Shown: piece after piece, positions 53,073 to 62,852 of the stretch
Numbering within the stretch: position 1 is the stretch's first letter
Layout of the letters: the number at the start of each line of letters is the position of its first letter
Origin: Acanthamoeba sp. SK_2022b
Taxonomy: Eukaryota > Discosea > Longamoebia > Acanthamoebidae
Reading direction: 5' to 3'
NCBI GenBank assembly: GCA_027943245.1
Contig: JANDJZ010001751.1
Coordinates: forward strand, 124,001 to 188,000
Length of the DNA stretch: 64,000 bases
The notes under the pieces: model-generated
What the model saw: only the letters and a program-made list of their open reading frames with translations
The model's database searches: none
Told to the model about the DNA's origin: nothing
Made by a program: the position numbers and the translations under genes

Positions 53073-54122
53073 TCACTGACGAATGGGCAGGTAGACCGAG
53101 AATTCGGTATGACCTGGCCAACTGTTGAATTCAATTTTTCCGCAATGCTGATCGATAAGATTGCGGGCGATGGATAATCCCAGGCCGGTACCGCCTTCAC
53201 GGCCGCTGACCATCGGGTAGAACAGCGTGTCCTGCAGCTGCGCCGGTACGCCGGGGCCGTCGTCTTCGACGTCGATGCGCGCCGCCAGGCGGTAGCGGGT
53301 GCCGTGCAATGTAATCTGAAACGCGGTGCGGGTGCGCAGCGTGATGGTGCCGCCCGCTTCGCCCAGCGCCTGCAGCGCGTTGCGGGTGATGTTCAGCAGC
53401 ACCTGTTCAATCTGATCCGGGTCGTGGGCCATTTCCGGCAGGCTCGGATCGTAGTCGCGCACCAGCGTGACGTTATCCGGCATTTCCAGCGACACCAGCT
53501 GGCAGACGCGCTCCGCGACCTGATGAATGCTCTGGGTAATGTGCTGGCCGGGCCGCTGTGGGCCGAGCAGGCGATCCACCAGATTGCGCAGCCGATCGGC
53601 CTGCTCAATGATCACCTTGGTGTATTCGGTCAGCGCCGGATCGGGCAGCGCCTTGGCCAGCAGCTGCGCCGCGCCGCGCAGGCCGCCCAGCGGATTCTTA
53701 ATCTCGTGCGCCAAACCGCGCACCAGATCGCGAGCCGCCACCTGTTGAGCATGCTGCAGCTGTTCCTGGCTCAGGCGGCGCTGATTGTCCATCGGCGCCA
53801 GCTCGACCAGGATATAGCCTTCCGGCAGCGCCTGAGCGGTCAGGGAAAGGATATGCGCGCGGCCGTCGACCACCAGGGTCACTTCGTTGTCGGTGAAGCC
53901 CTGACCGGCGCGCAGGCTTTCGCGCATCAAAGAGACGTTCAGCGAAAAATAACCGAGCAAATCGGGCAGCGGCGTGCCGAACAGCTTGCGGGAGCTTTGC
54001 GCCAGCAGCTGCTGTGCCGCCGGGTTGGCGTAGTGAACCGCCAGTGAGTCATCCAACAGCAGGATGCTGTTGATGAGTGAATTGAGGATCTGCCCAGCAT
54101 CGGGCAGCTTGCCAGTTGCCAT
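53073..54122 (-). CDS. glnL: Nitrogen sensor histidine kinase NtrB (GlnL)
   Basis: Cytoplasmic kinase/phosphatase of 349 aa controlled by PII (GlnB). An N-terminal PAS domain ([23 protein letters not shown]) leads to the H-box [15 protein letters not shown] with the phosphorylated histidine near 139. The ATPase domain has the N-box [17 protein letters not shown] and [13 protein letters not shown]. It phosphorylates NtrC when nitrogen is short. A terminator separates it from glnA, so a weaker promoter in the 193-base gap must add to read-through from glnA. Confidence 0.98.
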   Translation of the reverse strand: MATGKLPDAGQILNSLINSILLLDDSLAVHYANPAAQQLLAQSSRKLFGTPLPDLLGYFSLNVSLMRESLRAGQGFTDNEVTLVVDGRAHILSLTAQALPEGYILVELAPMDNQRRLSQEQLQHAQQVAARDLVRGLAHEIKNPLGGLRGAAQLLAKALPDPALTEYTKVIIEQADRLRNLVDRLLGPQRPGQHITQSIHQVAERVCQLVSLEMPDNVTLVRDYDPSLPEMAHDPDQIEQVLLNITRNALQALGEAGGTITLRTRTAFQITLHGTRYRLAARIDVEDDGPGVPAQLQDTLFYPMVSGREGGTGLGLSIARNLIDQHCGKIEFNSWPGHTEFSVYLPIRQ

Positions 54123-54213
54123 ACAGCAGACTCCTGCACCTTTTTAGTGCATCTATCCTACTCCATCCGGGATCGGCGCGGTATGGAATAGTTTTGCAGA
54201 AAATACGGTGGAG

Positions 54214-54236
54214 AAAAAAACCCATCCGAAGATGGG
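54214..54236 (-). terminator. Terminator between glnA and glnL
   Basis: On the minus strand CCCATC TTCG GATGGG is followed by seven T; a UUCG-type loop on a GC stem is very stable. It lies about 80 bases beyond the glnA stop and lowers glnLG expression relative to glnA. Confidence 0.88.
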
Positions 54237-54315
54237 CTGAAAGTTTCCACGGCAACAAAAAAGCGATAACAAAAATGTGGGCGCCGCCCGCCTGTGCAGA
54301 CGGCGCGGGTAGGGC

Positions 54316-55725
54316 TTAGACGCTGTAGTACAGTTCGAACTCAACCGGGTGTGGCGTCATGCGAACGCGGTCCATCTCTTCTTTGCGCAGTTCGATGTAG
54401 GCATCGATCGCATCGTCGGTGAACACGCCGCCGCGGGTCAGGAACTCGCGGTCTTCGTTCAGTGCGGCCATCGCTTCGTCCAGCGAGCCGGCCACTTTTG
54501 GGATCTCGGCTTCTTCTTCCGGCGGCAGGTCGTACAGGTTTTTGTCCATGGCGTCGCCAGGGTGGATCTTGTTGATGATGCCGTCCAGGCCGGCCATCAG
54601 CAGCGCGGCGAAGCACAGGTATGGGTTAGCCGCCGGATCCGGGAAGCGGGCTTCGATGCGGCGCGCTTTCGGGCTGGAGACCACCGGGATACGGATGGAC
54701 GCGGAGCGGTTACGGGCGGAGTAAGCCAGCATCACCGGCGCTTCGTAGCCTGGCACCAGACGCTTGTACGAGTTGGTGGTCGGGTTGGCCAGGGCGTTGA
54801 TCGCTTTGGCGTGCTTGATGATGCCGCCGATGTAGAACAGCGCGGTTTCAGACAGGCCGCCGTATTTGTCGCCGGCGAACAGGTTGGTGCCGTTCTTGGA
54901 CAGCGACATGTGGCAGTGCATGCCGGAACCGTTGTCGCCGAACATAGGCTTCGGCATGAAGGTCGCGGTTTTGCCGAAGGCGTGCGCCACGTTGTGCACC
55001 ACGTATTTGTAGATCTGAATTTCGTCGGCTTTCTTGGTCATGGTGTTGAAGCGGGTTGCCACTTCGTTCTGACCGGCGGTTGCCACTTCGTGGTGGTGCG
55101 CTTCAACCACCAGGCCCATCTCTTCCATGGTCAGACACATGGTGGAACGCAGATCCTGCGAAGAGTCGACCGGTGGAACCGGGAAGTAACCGCCTTTCAC
55201 CGCCGGACGGTGGCCTTTGTTGCCGCCGTCGTATTTTGTACCGGAGTTCCAGGCGCCTTCGATGTCGTCGATGGCCACGTGGGAACCGCGGATGCTGCTG
55301 CCGAAGCGGATGTCGTCGAACAGGAAGAACTCAGGCTCTGGCCCGAACAGCACGGTATCCGCGATGCCGGAGGAGCGCAGGAAGTCTTCGGCGCGTTTGG
55401 AGATGGAGCGCGGGTCGCGATCGTAGCCTTGCATGGTGCCCGGCTCGAGAATGTCGCAGCGAATGATCAGCGTAGGTTCTTCGAAGAACGGATCCAGAAC
55501 CGCCGTGCTGGCGTCCGGCATCAGCACCATGTCAGATTCGTTGATGCCCTTCCAACCACCGATAGAGGAGCCGTCAAACATTTTACCTTCTTCGAAGAAG
55601 TCGGCGTTTACCTGGTGAGCCGGGATAGTCACGTGCTGTTCCTTACCCTTGGTGTCAGTGAAACGCAGGTCTACGAATTTCACTTCATGCTCATTCAGCA
55701 TCGTCAAAACGTGTTCAGCGGACAT
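54316..55725 (-). CDS. glnA: Glutamine synthetase type I (GlnA)
   Basis: Dodecameric enzyme joining glutamate and ammonia with ATP; the main ammonia-assimilating step. It has 469 aa. Motifs: beta-grasp N-terminal domain with [11 protein letters not shown], the metal/ATP stretch [29 protein letters not shown], and the adenylylation site Tyr in NLYDLPPEE (near residue 398). The regulated GSI-beta type is indicated by this Tyr. It is the first gene of glnALG and is read from the sigma-54 promoter upstream. Confidence 0.98.
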   Translation of the reverse strand: MSAEHVLTMLNEHEVKFVDLRFTDTKGKEQHVTIPAHQVNADFFEEGKMFDGSSIGGWKGINESDMVLMPDASTAVLDPFFEEPTLIIRCDILEPGTMQGYDRDPRSISKRAEDFLRSSGIADTVLFGPEPEFFLFDDIRFGSSIRGSHVAIDDIEGAWNSGTKYDGGNKGHRPAVKGGYFPVPPVDSSQDLRSTMCLTMEEMGLVVEAHHHEVATAGQNEVATRFNTMTKKADEIQIYKYVVHNVAHAFGKTATFMPKPMFGDNGSGMHCHMSLSKNGTNLFAGDKYGGLSETALFYIGGIIKHAKAINALANPTTNSYKRLVPGYEAPVMLAYSARNRSASIRIPVVSSPKARRIEARFPDPAANPYLCFAALLMAGLDGIINKIHPGDAMDKNLYDLPPEEEAEIPKVAGSLDEAMAALNEDREFLTRGGVFTDDAIDAYIELRKEEMDRVRMTPHPVEFELYYSV

Positions 55726-55804
55726 ACTTAACTCTCCCGGTTTATCATTGTCGTCGTCGTGGAACGAATCTGTGGAACTGGCTTTTTTTCGCCTTGAAAA
55801 GACT

Positions 55805-55823
55805 AAAGCGAAAAGCGTGCCAA
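55805..55823 (-). promoter_or_regulatory. glnA: Sigma-54 promoter of glnA (glnAp2-like)
   Basis: On the minus strand TTGGCAC-N6-CGCTTT, with GG and GC at the correct spacing for -24/-12. It is very close to E. coli glnAp2. It lies 80 bases upstream of the glnA ATG. Confidence 0.92.
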
Positions 55824-55896
55824 CTTTTAGAAAAGGCTTTTATCGCCTCTCTGCGCGGGTTTTACCCAGCCACAGTATGCACCATTAACGATAAAT

Positions 55897-55913
55897 TGCA
55901 CTGTTATGGTGCA
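55897..55913. promoter_or_regulatory. NtrC enhancer site 1 at glnA
   Basis: TGCACT-N5-TGGTGCA, a near-perfect dyad matching the TGCACC-N5-GGTGCA NtrC consensus. It lies about 80 bases upstream of the sigma-54 promoter. Phosphorylated NtrC bound here activates glnA by DNA looping and can repress any overlapping sigma-70 promoter. Confidence 0.9.
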
Positions 55914-55928
55914 ATAAGGGTGGGCGCG

Positions 55929-55945
55929 GGCACCGAAATGGTGCA
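55929..55945. promoter_or_regulatory. NtrC enhancer site 2 at glnA
   Basis: GGCACC-N5-TGGTGCA. It starts 32 bases from site 1, about three helical turns, so two NtrC dimers sit on the same face. It is also within 150 bases of typA on the other side. Confidence 0.88.
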
Positions 55946-56095
55946 AAAGTGCAACGATTGCGGCTTTTTGCACCGTGAAAGGGATCACAAACTGACCGGT
56001 ACGCGGTTGTTTATAAGAGATGGTTGTGATCTTGTTTAGTCCCTCGCTTAATACGTGTACAATAGCGCGCTATTTCTAATGCCCGAGGCAAAGCT

Positions 56096-57919
56096 GTGAT
56101 CGAAAATTTGCGTAACATCGCCATTATTGCCCACGTTGACCATGGTAAAACCACCCTGGTTGATAAGCTGCTGCAACAATCCGGTACTTTCGGAGAGCGT
56201 GCGGAAGCGACCGAACGCGTAATGGACTCCAACGATTTGGAGAAAGAGCGTGGGATTACCATCCTCGCAAAAAACACCGCCATTAATTGGAACGGTTACC
56301 GTATCAACATCGTGGATACCCCAGGACACGCCGACTTCGGCGGCGAGGTAGAGCGCGTGATGTCGATGGTTGACTCGGTGCTGCTGGTTGTGGATGCAAT
56401 GGATGGCCCTATGCCGCAAACCCGCTTCGTGACCAAGAAGGCCTTCGCCAACGGTCTGAAGCCGATCGTGGTCATCAACAAGGTTGACCGTCCTGGCGCG
56501 CGCCCTGACTGGGTTGTGGATCAGGTGTTCGACCTGTTCGTGAACCTCGACGCGACCGACGAGCAGCTCGACTTCCCGATCATCTACGCTTCTGCGCTGA
56601 ACGGCATCGCCGGCGTCGACCACACCGACATGGCGGAAGACATGACCCCGCTGTATCAGGCGATCGTCGACCACGTGTCTGCGCCGCAGGTTGAGCTGGA
56701 AGCGCCATTCCAGATGCAGATCTCCCAGTTGGATTACAACAACTACCTGGGCGTTATCGGCATTGGCCGCATCAAGCGCGGTAAAGTGAAGCCGAACCAG
56801 CAGGTCACCATCATCGACAGCGAAGGTAAAACTCGCAACGGTAAAGTGGGCAAAGTGCTGGGCCACCTGGGTCTGGAGCGTATCGACAGCACACTGGCGG
56901 AAGCGGGCGACATCATCGCCATCACCGGCCTGGGCGAGCTGAACATCTCCGACACCATCTGCGACACCAACGCCGTAGAAGCGCTGCCGGCGCTGTCCGT
57001 CGACGAGCCGACTGTAACCATGTTCTTCAACGTCAACACCTCGCCGTTCTGCGGTAAAGAAGGTAAGTACGTAACGTCGCGTCAGATCCTTGACCGTCTG
57101 AATAAAGAGCTGGTACACAACGTAGCGCTGCGCGTTGAAGAAACCGACGATGCGGACGCCTTCCGCGTATCCGGCCGTGGCGAACTGCACCTGTCGGTGC
57201 TGATCGAAAACATGCGTCGCGAAGGTTTCGAGCTGGCGGTTTCCCGTCCGAAAGTTATCTTCCGTGAAATCGATGGCCGCAAGCAGGAGCCATTCGAGAA
57301 CGTAACGCTGGATATCGAAGAGCAGCATCAGGGTTCCGTGATGCAGGCGATGGGTGAGCGTAAAGCCGACCTGAAAAACATGGATCCGGACGGTAAGGGC
57401 CGCGTGCGTCTCGACTACGTGATCCCAAGCCGCGGTCTGATCGGCTTCCGTAACGAATTCATGACCATGACTTCGGGTACCGGCCTGCTGTACTCCACCT
57501 TCAGCCACTACGACGACGTGCGTCCGGGCGAAGTGGGCCAGCGTCAGAACGGCGTGCTGATCTCCAACGGCCAGGGCAAAGCGGTAGCGTTCGCGCTGTT
57601 CGGCCTGCAGGATCGCGGCAAGCTGTTCCTGGGCCACGGTGCAGAAGTGTATGAAGGCCAGATCATCGGTATTCACTCACGCTCTAACGACCTGACCGTA
57701 AACTGCCTGACCGGTAAGAAGCTGACCAACATGCGTGCTTCCGGTACTGACGAAGCGACTACCCTGGTTCCGGCCATCAAAATGACCCTGGAGCAAGCTC
57801 TGGAGTTCATCGATGACGACGAACTGGTAGAAGTGACGCCAACCTCGATCCGTATCCGTAAGCGTCACCTGACGGAAAACGATCGTAAGCGTGCCAGCCG
57901 CGGTCCTAAAGACGCTTAA
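56096..57919 (+). CDS. typA: Ribosome-associated GTPase TypA/BipA, GTG start
   Basis: Translational GTPase of 607 aa that binds the 70S ribosome and aids 50S assembly and growth at low temperature. G1 is [16 protein letters not shown]2 is [12 protein letters not shown]3 is [12 protein letters not shown]4 is INKVDRPGA, and G5 [12 protein letters not shown]-like domains II, III and V follow, then the BipA-specific C-terminal domain ending RASRGPKDA. The GTG at 56096 has a GAGG upstream and gives [11 protein letters not shown]; the E. coli gene also starts at a rare codon. It is divergent from glnA. Confidence 0.98.
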   Translation: MIENLRNIAIIAHVDHGKTTLVDKLLQQSGTFGERAEATERVMDSNDLEKERGITILAKNTAINWNGYRINIVDTPGHADFGGEVERVMSMVDSVLLVVDAMDGPMPQTRFVTKKAFANGLKPIVVINKVDRPGARPDWVVDQVFDLFVNLDATDEQLDFPIIYASALNGIAGVDHTDMAEDMTPLYQAIVDHVSAPQVELEAPFQMQISQLDYNNYLGVIGIGRIKRGKVKPNQQVTIIDSEGKTRNGKVGKVLGHLGLERIDSTLAEAGDIIAITGLGELNISDTICDTNAVEALPALSVDEPTVTMFFNVNTSPFCGKEGKYVTSRQILDRLNKELVHNVALRVEETDDADAFRVSGRGELHLSVLIENMRREGFELAVSRPKVIFREIDGRKQEPFENVTLDIEEQHQGSVMQAMGERKADLKNMDPDGKGRVRLDYVIPSRGLIGFRNEFMTMTSGTGLLYSTFSHYDDVRPGEVGQRQNGVLISNGQGKAVAFALFGLQDRGKLFLGHGAEVYEGQIIGIHSRSNDLTVNCLTGKKLTNMRASGTDEATTLVPAIKMTLEQALEFIDDDELVEVTPTSIRIRKRHLTENDRKRASRGPKDA

Positions 57920-57940
57920 TCGCTGATTGAGTGTCTCATG

Positions 57941-57973
57941 CTTAGGGCGCGGTTCTCGCGCCCTGAGTTTTTT
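57941..57973 (+). terminator. Terminator of typA
   Basis: Eleven-bp stem CTTAGGGCGCG / CGCGCCCTGAG with a five-base loop, followed by six T. It begins 22 bases after the typA stop. Confidence 0.92.
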
Positions 57974-58085
57974 CCTCTGTTGTTCCTCGTTTGTGCGGCG
58001 CGCTATGCGCTTTTCCGTTCGCTCCCTGTTCAGCTGTTCCTTTTCCCGCTACAGTGAAATCTCACCGGCCCATCAGGAGAGGACT

Positions 58086-58676
58086 ATGCTGTATATCTTT
58101 GATTTAGGTAATGTGATCGTCGATATCGATTTCAAGCGTGTGCTGGGCGTGTGGAGCAATTTGAGCGGCACGCCGTTGGCGGTGCTGTCCGATCGTTTCA
58201 CCATGGGTGAGGTATTCCAGCAACATGAACGCGGTGAAATCAGCGACGAAGACTTCGCCGGCAAGCTGTGCGATGAAATGGGCATCGCGCTCAGCTTCGA
58301 GCAATTCGCCACCGGCTGGCAGGCGGTATTTGTCGCGCTGCGCCCGGAAGTAATCGACATCATGCAGCGCCTGCGCAACGAGGGTCACCGGGTGGTGGTG
58401 CTGTCGAACACCAACCGTCTGCACTGCAACTACTGGCCGCAGCACTATCCTGAAGTGGCCGCCGCCGCCGATCATCTTTATCTGTCGCAAGATCTCGGCA
58501 TGCGCAAGCCGGAGGCCGATATCTATCAACATGTGCTGGCTGCGGAAAACACCGCCGCCGCCGACGCGGTGTTCTTCGACGATCACCCGGCGAACGTCCT
58601 CGCCGCGCAGGCGCTGGGGATCAAGACGGTGCACGTCACCGATCGCGACGTGGTGCCGGCCTATTTTGCCCAATGA
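58086..58676 (+). CDS. yihX: Alpha-D-glucose-1-phosphate phosphatase YihX (HAD family)
   Basis: Cytoplasmic HAD phosphatase of 196 aa; the E. coli enzyme hydrolyses glucose-1-phosphate. Motif I is IFDLGNVIVDIDFKR (nucleophile Asp in DLGN), motif II is VVLSNTNRLH, the motif III lysine is in GMRKPEADIYQ, and motif IV is VFFDDHPANV. I chose 58086 (MLYIFDLGNVI) by family length and an upstream AGGAGAGGA site; a longer frame to 57927 would cross the typA terminator. Confidence 0.95.
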   Translation: MLYIFDLGNVIVDIDFKRVLGVWSNLSGTPLAVLSDRFTMGEVFQQHERGEISDEDFAGKLCDEMGIALSFEQFATGWQAVFVALRPEVIDIMQRLRNEGHRVVVLSNTNRLHCNYWPQHYPEVAAAADHLYLSQDLGMRKPEADIYQHVLAAENTAAADAVFFDDHPANVLAAQALGIKTVHVTDRDVVPAYFAQ

Positions 58677-58727
58677 GCGCAGGGCGCGTTAAGCTTAAGG
58701 CGTATCAACTGACATCAAGGAGTGACC

Positions 58728-59621
58728 ATGTCGTTTTTCCGCCGCAAGAAGCTGCCCTCTGCGATTAAGCCCGGCGTCACCTTCGGACGGTTGCTGTACC
58801 AGCGTATCGATCACGATGGCCTGACGATGTTGGCGGGCCATCTCGCCTATGTTTCCCTGCTGTCGCTGGTGCCGCTGGTCACCGTGGTGTTCGCGCTGTT
58901 CGCCGCTTTCCCGATGTTTTCCGACATCAGCGAACAGCTGAAGAGCTTCATCTTTTCCAATTTCGTGCCGGCCGCCGGCAACGTCATACAGAACTACCTG
59001 GAACAGTTCGTCGCCAACTCCAACAAGATGACCGCCGTCGGCACCTGCGGGCTGATCGTCACCGCGCTGCTGCTGATCTCCTCGGTGGACAGCGTGCTGA
59101 ACACCATCTGGCGCAGCAAGAACAAGCGGCCGATCGTCTTCTCCTTCGCCGTGTACTGGATGGTGCTGACGCTGGGGCCGCTGCTGGTGGGTGCCAGCAT
59201 GGCCATCAGCTCCTACCTGCTGTCGCTCAACTGGCTGGCACAGACCGGCGTCAACGGTTTGGTGGATCAGGTGCTGCGCATCTTCCCGCTGATTTTGTCG
59301 TGCATCTCCTTCTGGCTGCTGTATTGCATCGTGCCGACGGTGCGGGTGCCGCCCAAAGACGCGCTGATTGGCGCGGTGGTGGCCGGATTGCTGTTCGAGC
59401 TGGGCAAGAAGGGATTCGCGCTGTACGTCACCATGTTCCCCTCCTATCAGCTGATTTACGGCGTGCTGGCGGTGATCCCGATTTTATTCCTGTGGGTCTA
59501 CTGGAGCTGGTGTATCGTGTTACTCGGCGCGGAAATCACCGTGACCATCGGCGAATACCGCGACTACCGCCGGCAGAAGGCGGAGCAACAGGAACAGAAA
59601 CCAGAAGGGCAGCAGGAATGA
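58728..59621 (+). CDS. yihY: YihY/BrkB-family inner-membrane protein
   Basis: Integral membrane protein of 297 aa with about six helices and no settled function. The family region [25 protein letters not shown] and the C-terminal [30 protein letters not shown] are clear. It was once misnamed RNase BN. The ATG at 58728 has AAGGAG five bases upstream; an in-frame GTG six bases earlier is less likely. Its stop overlaps the dtd start (ATGA), indicating coupled translation. Confidence 0.94.
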   Translation: MSFFRRKKLPSAIKPGVTFGRLLYQRIDHDGLTMLAGHLAYVSLLSLVPLVTVVFALFAAFPMFSDISEQLKSFIFSNFVPAAGNVIQNYLEQFVANSNKMTAVGTCGLIVTALLLISSVDSVLNTIWRSKNKRPIVFSFAVYWMVLTLGPLLVGASMAISSYLLSLNWLAQTGVNGLVDQVLRIFPLILSCISFWLLYCIVPTVRVPPKDALIGAVVAGLLFELGKKGFALYVTMFPSYQLIYGVLAVIPILFLWVYWSWCIVLLGAEITVTIGEYRDYRRQKAEQQEQKPEGQQE

Positions 59622-60055
59622 TTGCGTTGATTCAACGGGTGTTAAACGCCAGCGTCACGGTGGGTGGCGAGACGGTAGGCAAGATTGGCCCCGGTTTGTT
59701 AGTGTTATTGGGCGTGGAGCAGGGCGATAACGAGCAAAAAGCGCAGCGCCTGTGCGAACGCGTGTTGGGATACCGCATTTTCGGCGACGAGAACGACAAG
59801 ATGAATCTCAACGTCCAGCAGGCCGGGGGCAGCGTGCTGGTCGTTTCGCAGTTCACCCTGGCGGCGGACACCCAAAAGGGCATGCGGCCCAGCTTCTCGC
59901 GCGGTGCTGCGCCGCAGGAAGCCGATCGGTTGTATCAATATTTTGTTGGCCAGTGCCGCGAACGCGGCGTAAAGACCCAGACCGGCGAGTTCGCCGCCGA
60001 CATGCAGGTGGCGCTGGTCAACGATGGTCCGGTGACATTCTGGCTACAGGTCTAA
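59618..60055 (+). CDS. dtd: D-aminoacyl-tRNA deacylase Dtd
   Basis: Removes D-amino acids wrongly joined to tRNA; a 145-aa homodimer. Both diagnostic motifs are present: SQFTL (around residue 77) and the cross-subunit NDGPVT (near 137), which form the D-specific pocket. The start [13 protein letters not shown] overlaps the yihY stop in ATGA. A longer in-frame reading extends inside yihY and is rejected. Confidence 0.97.
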   Translation: MIALIQRVLNASVTVGGETVGKIGPGLLVLLGVEQGDNEQKAQRLCERVLGYRIFGDENDKMNLNVQQAGGSVLVVSQFTLAADTQKGMRPSFSRGAAPQEADRLYQYFVGQCRERGVKTQTGEFAADMQVALVNDGPVTFWLQV

Positions 60056-60076
60056 GCATTCGGAGAACAGGCGTCT

Positions 60077-61024
60077 ATGTATCACCTACGAGTACCCGTA
60101 ACAGAGCAAGAACTGAAGGAGTATTACCAGTTTCGCTGGGAAATGCTGCGCAAGCCGCTGCACCAGCCGGTGGGTTCGGAAAAGGATGCCTATGACGCCA
60201 TGGCCCATCACCAAATGGTGGTGGACGAGGCCGGTAAAATCGTCGCCATCGGGCGGCTGTACATCAATGCCGACAACGAGGCGGCGATCCGTTTTCTGGC
60301 GGTAGACCCGACGCTGCAGGATAAAGGGCTGGGGACGCTGGTGGCGATGACGCTGGAGTCCGTTGCGCGGCAGGAGGGCGTGAAGCGGGTGGTGTGTAGC
60401 GCCCGTGAGGACGCGGTGGACTTCTTCGCCAAGCTGGGGTTCGTCAATCAGGGGGAGATCACTGCGCCGCAGACCACCCCGATCCGCCACTTTTTGATGA
60501 TCAAACCGGTAGCGACGCTGGACGATATCCTGCATCGCCCCGACTGGTGCGGCCAACTGCAGCAGGCCTGGTATGAACATATCCCGCTGAGCGAAAAGAT
60601 GGGCGTGCGCATCAGCCAATACACCGGCCAGCGCTTCGTCACCACCATGCCGGAGATCGGCAACCAGAATCCACACCATACGCTGTTCGCCGGCAGCCTG
60701 TTCTCGCTGGCGACGCTGACCGCCTGGGGGCTGATTTGGCTGCTGCTGCGCGAGCGCCATCTCGGCGGCACCATCATTCTGGCGGACGCGCACATTCGCT
60801 ACAGCAAACCGATCACCGGCAGGCCGCGGGCGGTGGCGGATCTCGGCTCGCTGAGCGGCGATTTGGCGCGTCTGGCGCGCGGCCGCCGCGCGCGCGTACA
60901 CGCCGAAGTACATCTGTTCGGCGACGAGGATAAAGGCGCGGTGTTCGAAGGCACCTACATGGTGTTGCCGGCCGAGCCGGATGTGCCCTTGGATCAGGGC
61001 GGTTCTGAAGCGCTGGAAGAGTAA
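60077..61024 (+). CDS. fabY: YiiD/FabY: GNAT acetyltransferase fused to thioesterase-like domain
   Basis: Two-domain cytoplasmic protein of 315 aa. The N-terminal GNAT domain (about 1-150) has the acetyl-CoA motif [21 protein letters not shown] and [16 protein letters not shown]. The C-terminal YiiD_C hotdog thioesterase-like domain has [19 protein letters not shown] and [19 protein letters not shown]. The E. coli orthologue has been linked to starting fatty acid synthesis. It follows dtd by 21 bases, as in E. coli. Confidence 0.9.
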   Translation: MYHLRVPVTEQELKEYYQFRWEMLRKPLHQPVGSEKDAYDAMAHHQMVVDEAGKIVAIGRLYINADNEAAIRFLAVDPTLQDKGLGTLVAMTLESVARQEGVKRVVCSAREDAVDFFAKLGFVNQGEITAPQTTPIRHFLMIKPVATLDDILHRPDWCGQLQQAWYEHIPLSEKMGVRISQYTGQRFVTTMPEIGNQNPHHTLFAGSLFSLATLTAWGLIWLLLRERHLGGTIILADAHIRYSKPITGRPRAVADLGSLSGDLARLARGRRARVHAEVHLFGDEDKGAVFEGTYMVLPAEPDVPLDQGGSEALEE

Positions 61025-61029
61025 GGCGG

Positions 61030-61054
61030 CGGCCCTGCCCTGAGGGCGGGCCGC
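61030..61054. terminator. GC-rich hairpin between fabY and yicH
   Basis: CGGCCCTGCCC TGA GGGCGGGCCG pairs with one bulge between the convergent genes fabY and yicH. No clear T-run on either side, so termination is plausible but not certain. Confidence 0.4.
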
Positions 61055-61062
61055 GCAGTGCA

Positions 61063-62724
61063 TTACGGCAGTTGTTGGTTCACCGCTTGGCCGTCGCCGG
61101 CGGTGGCCTGCAGATTGCCCTTCAACGAGGCTTTGAACGGCCCGTCGCTGTTCAGCAGCCCTTTCAACTGCAGCTCAAGGTTGCCGTCGCCCGTCAGCGG
61201 CACCTGCTGCCATCCCCATTGCTGCAAAGTGTTGATCGGTACCGATCGGCCGTGCAGCGTCAGCTGGAACGGCTTGCCCGGTAGCTGATCGACGGTCGCT
61301 TTGGCCTCAAGCAACCCATTAGGCATAAAGGCGCTGAGCTCGGTGACGGCGATCTGATTGGCGTCGGCATTCAGCGCCAGCGAAGGGCGCCGCACGTCTA
61401 TCTTGTTAAAGGTCGCTTCGCTGCCGTTCAGGTTCAGCGAGCCGGACCAGATGCCCCATTGGCGATCGCGCGCCAGCAGCAGGTTGCTGCCGTAGCCGTC
61501 CAGCGCGGTGATCTGGAACGGGAATGCCGGGTTGATATCGATGATCAGATTGCGGTTGGTGGTCAGTTTGGTGACGTACACCTCCGCCAGCCAGTCCGGC
61601 AGCGGTTTCAGCCACAGCTCGCGCCAGTCGATCGGCAGGGTGTACTCCAGCGCCGCCATGGCCACTTCATCCAGCTGCAGGCGTTTGCCGGCGCGCAGCC
61701 AGTTGCCGGAGGTGCGCAGCAGCCCGCCTTCCCAGCGGGTGGTGAATTGCTGAATGGCGATGCCGGCGGAAGAGAGCCGCAGGGTGGCGATCGGGTCGAT
61801 CAGGTGGAAACTGCCGTTGATCACGTCGCCGGCGTTGACGTTGAGCGAGCCGTCTTCGCTGCGCCAGTCGCCTTTTTCGATGCTGACGTTTTGCAGCGAC
61901 AGATCGAGATCGTTAAACGCCCATGCCTTGCCTTCCAGGCGCGCGTCGATCAGATCGAAACGCTTGAGGGTGACCGGCGGCAGCGTGGTAAAGCGCTGCA
62001 TGAATTCCGCCAGCGTCAGCGGGGTCTGCATGCGCACGCCGCTCAGCCGCAGGCGATCCACCTGCCAACTGCCGTCGGCGGCGCGGCTGGCCACGCCGGT
62101 CAGGTCGCCTTGCGCCAGATTGGCGCCGAAGTTGTTCAACAGCAGCTGGCCCTGTTTTTGCTCCCCCTGCACCAACACCTTCGAGGCGGGTATGCCGTTC
62201 AGCGTCATCGAACCGGCGCTGAACTGGAACTGGTTGTTGTCCCCCAGCAGATAGCCGGCCAGCGGGCGCCACGGCGTGATGCCGGCAGTGACCTGCTGTG
62301 CGTTGAGCTGCCACTCGCTATCGTTGGACTGCAACGCCATGTTGCTCAGCTGCAGCACGTCGGCCTGTACAGGCAGCGCCGCCGCCTGCGGCTGCACGTT
62401 CAGCGTGCCGTCGCGCAGCGTGACGCAGTGGAAATAGCGCGGTTCGGTGATTTGGCGCAGGCTGAGGCCGAGATCGACGCGTTTGGCGACCAGCGCCTGC
62501 GGCTGGCCGTTGCGCGCCAGCTGCACGTCTTCCAGAGCGATCTGGTCCGGCTGGCTCCACGAATGGGTGATTTTTCCTATCGACAGGCGGTATTCGCTGT
62601 TGTCGCTGATCCAGGCGCTCAGGCGGCCTGCCGCCCAGCGAGTTTGCCCCACCAGGTACAGCACCACCACCGCCAACACGATCAGCAGCAGCAACGTCAG
62701 CAACAGCTTTCCGATAAATTTCAT
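61063..62724 (-). CDS. yicH: AsmA-family protein YicH
   Basis: Envelope protein of 553 aa with a single N-terminal membrane anchor (MKFIGKLLLTLLLLIVLAVV) and a long periplasmic beta-rich body. AsmA-like proteins are thought to bridge the envelope and help phospholipid movement. Family stretches: VKSVDIGLS-like KRVDLGLSLRQITEPRYF, TRWEGGLLRTSGNWLRAGK, and IDINPAFPFQITALDGYGSNL. It ends slightly earlier than E. coli YicH. The gene pairs with xanP upstream, as in E. coli. Confidence 0.93.
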   Translation of the reverse strand: MKFIGKLLLTLLLLIVLAVVVLYLVGQTRWAAGRLSAWISDNSEYRLSIGKITHSWSQPDQIALEDVQLARNGQPQALVAKRVDLGLSLRQITEPRYFHCVTLRDGTLNVQPQAAALPVQADVLQLSNMALQSNDSEWQLNAQQVTAGITPWRPLAGYLLGDNNQFQFSAGSMTLNGIPASKVLVQGEQKQGQLLLNNFGANLAQGDLTGVASRAADGSWQVDRLRLSGVRMQTPLTLAEFMQRFTTLPPVTLKRFDLIDARLEGKAWAFNDLDLSLQNVSIEKGDWRSEDGSLNVNAGDVINGSFHLIDPIATLRLSSAGIAIQQFTTRWEGGLLRTSGNWLRAGKRLQLDEVAMAALEYTLPIDWRELWLKPLPDWLAEVYVTKLTTNRNLIIDINPAFPFQITALDGYGSNLLLARDRQWGIWSGSLNLNGSEATFNKIDVRRPSLALNADANQIAVTELSAFMPNGLLEAKATVDQLPGKPFQLTLHGRSVPINTLQQWGWQQVPLTGDGNLELQLKGLLNSDGPFKASLKGNLQATAGDGQAVNQQLP

Positions 62725-62810
62725 CGTCTACATCCGCATCGGTCAAAAAAGATACCCTGTTTATGCCGCAATTGGCCGGGCATCTCAAGGGCAATGGTCT
62801 GATAGACAAT

Positions 62811-62835
62811 AAAAAACGGCCGCAAGCGGCCGTTT
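62811..62835 (-). terminator. Terminator of xanP
   Basis: Stem AAACGGCCGC / GCGGCCGTTT with a two-base loop, followed on the minus strand by TTTTTT counting the stem end. It lies 18 bases beyond the xanP stop and before yicH. Confidence 0.85.
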
Positions 62836-62852
62836 GAACATCAATGGACGGG

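Noticed and set aside
56048..57676. Minus-strand ORF of 542 codons opposite typA
   Set aside because: Same antisense artefact; typA has all GTPase motifs and a ribosome-binding site.
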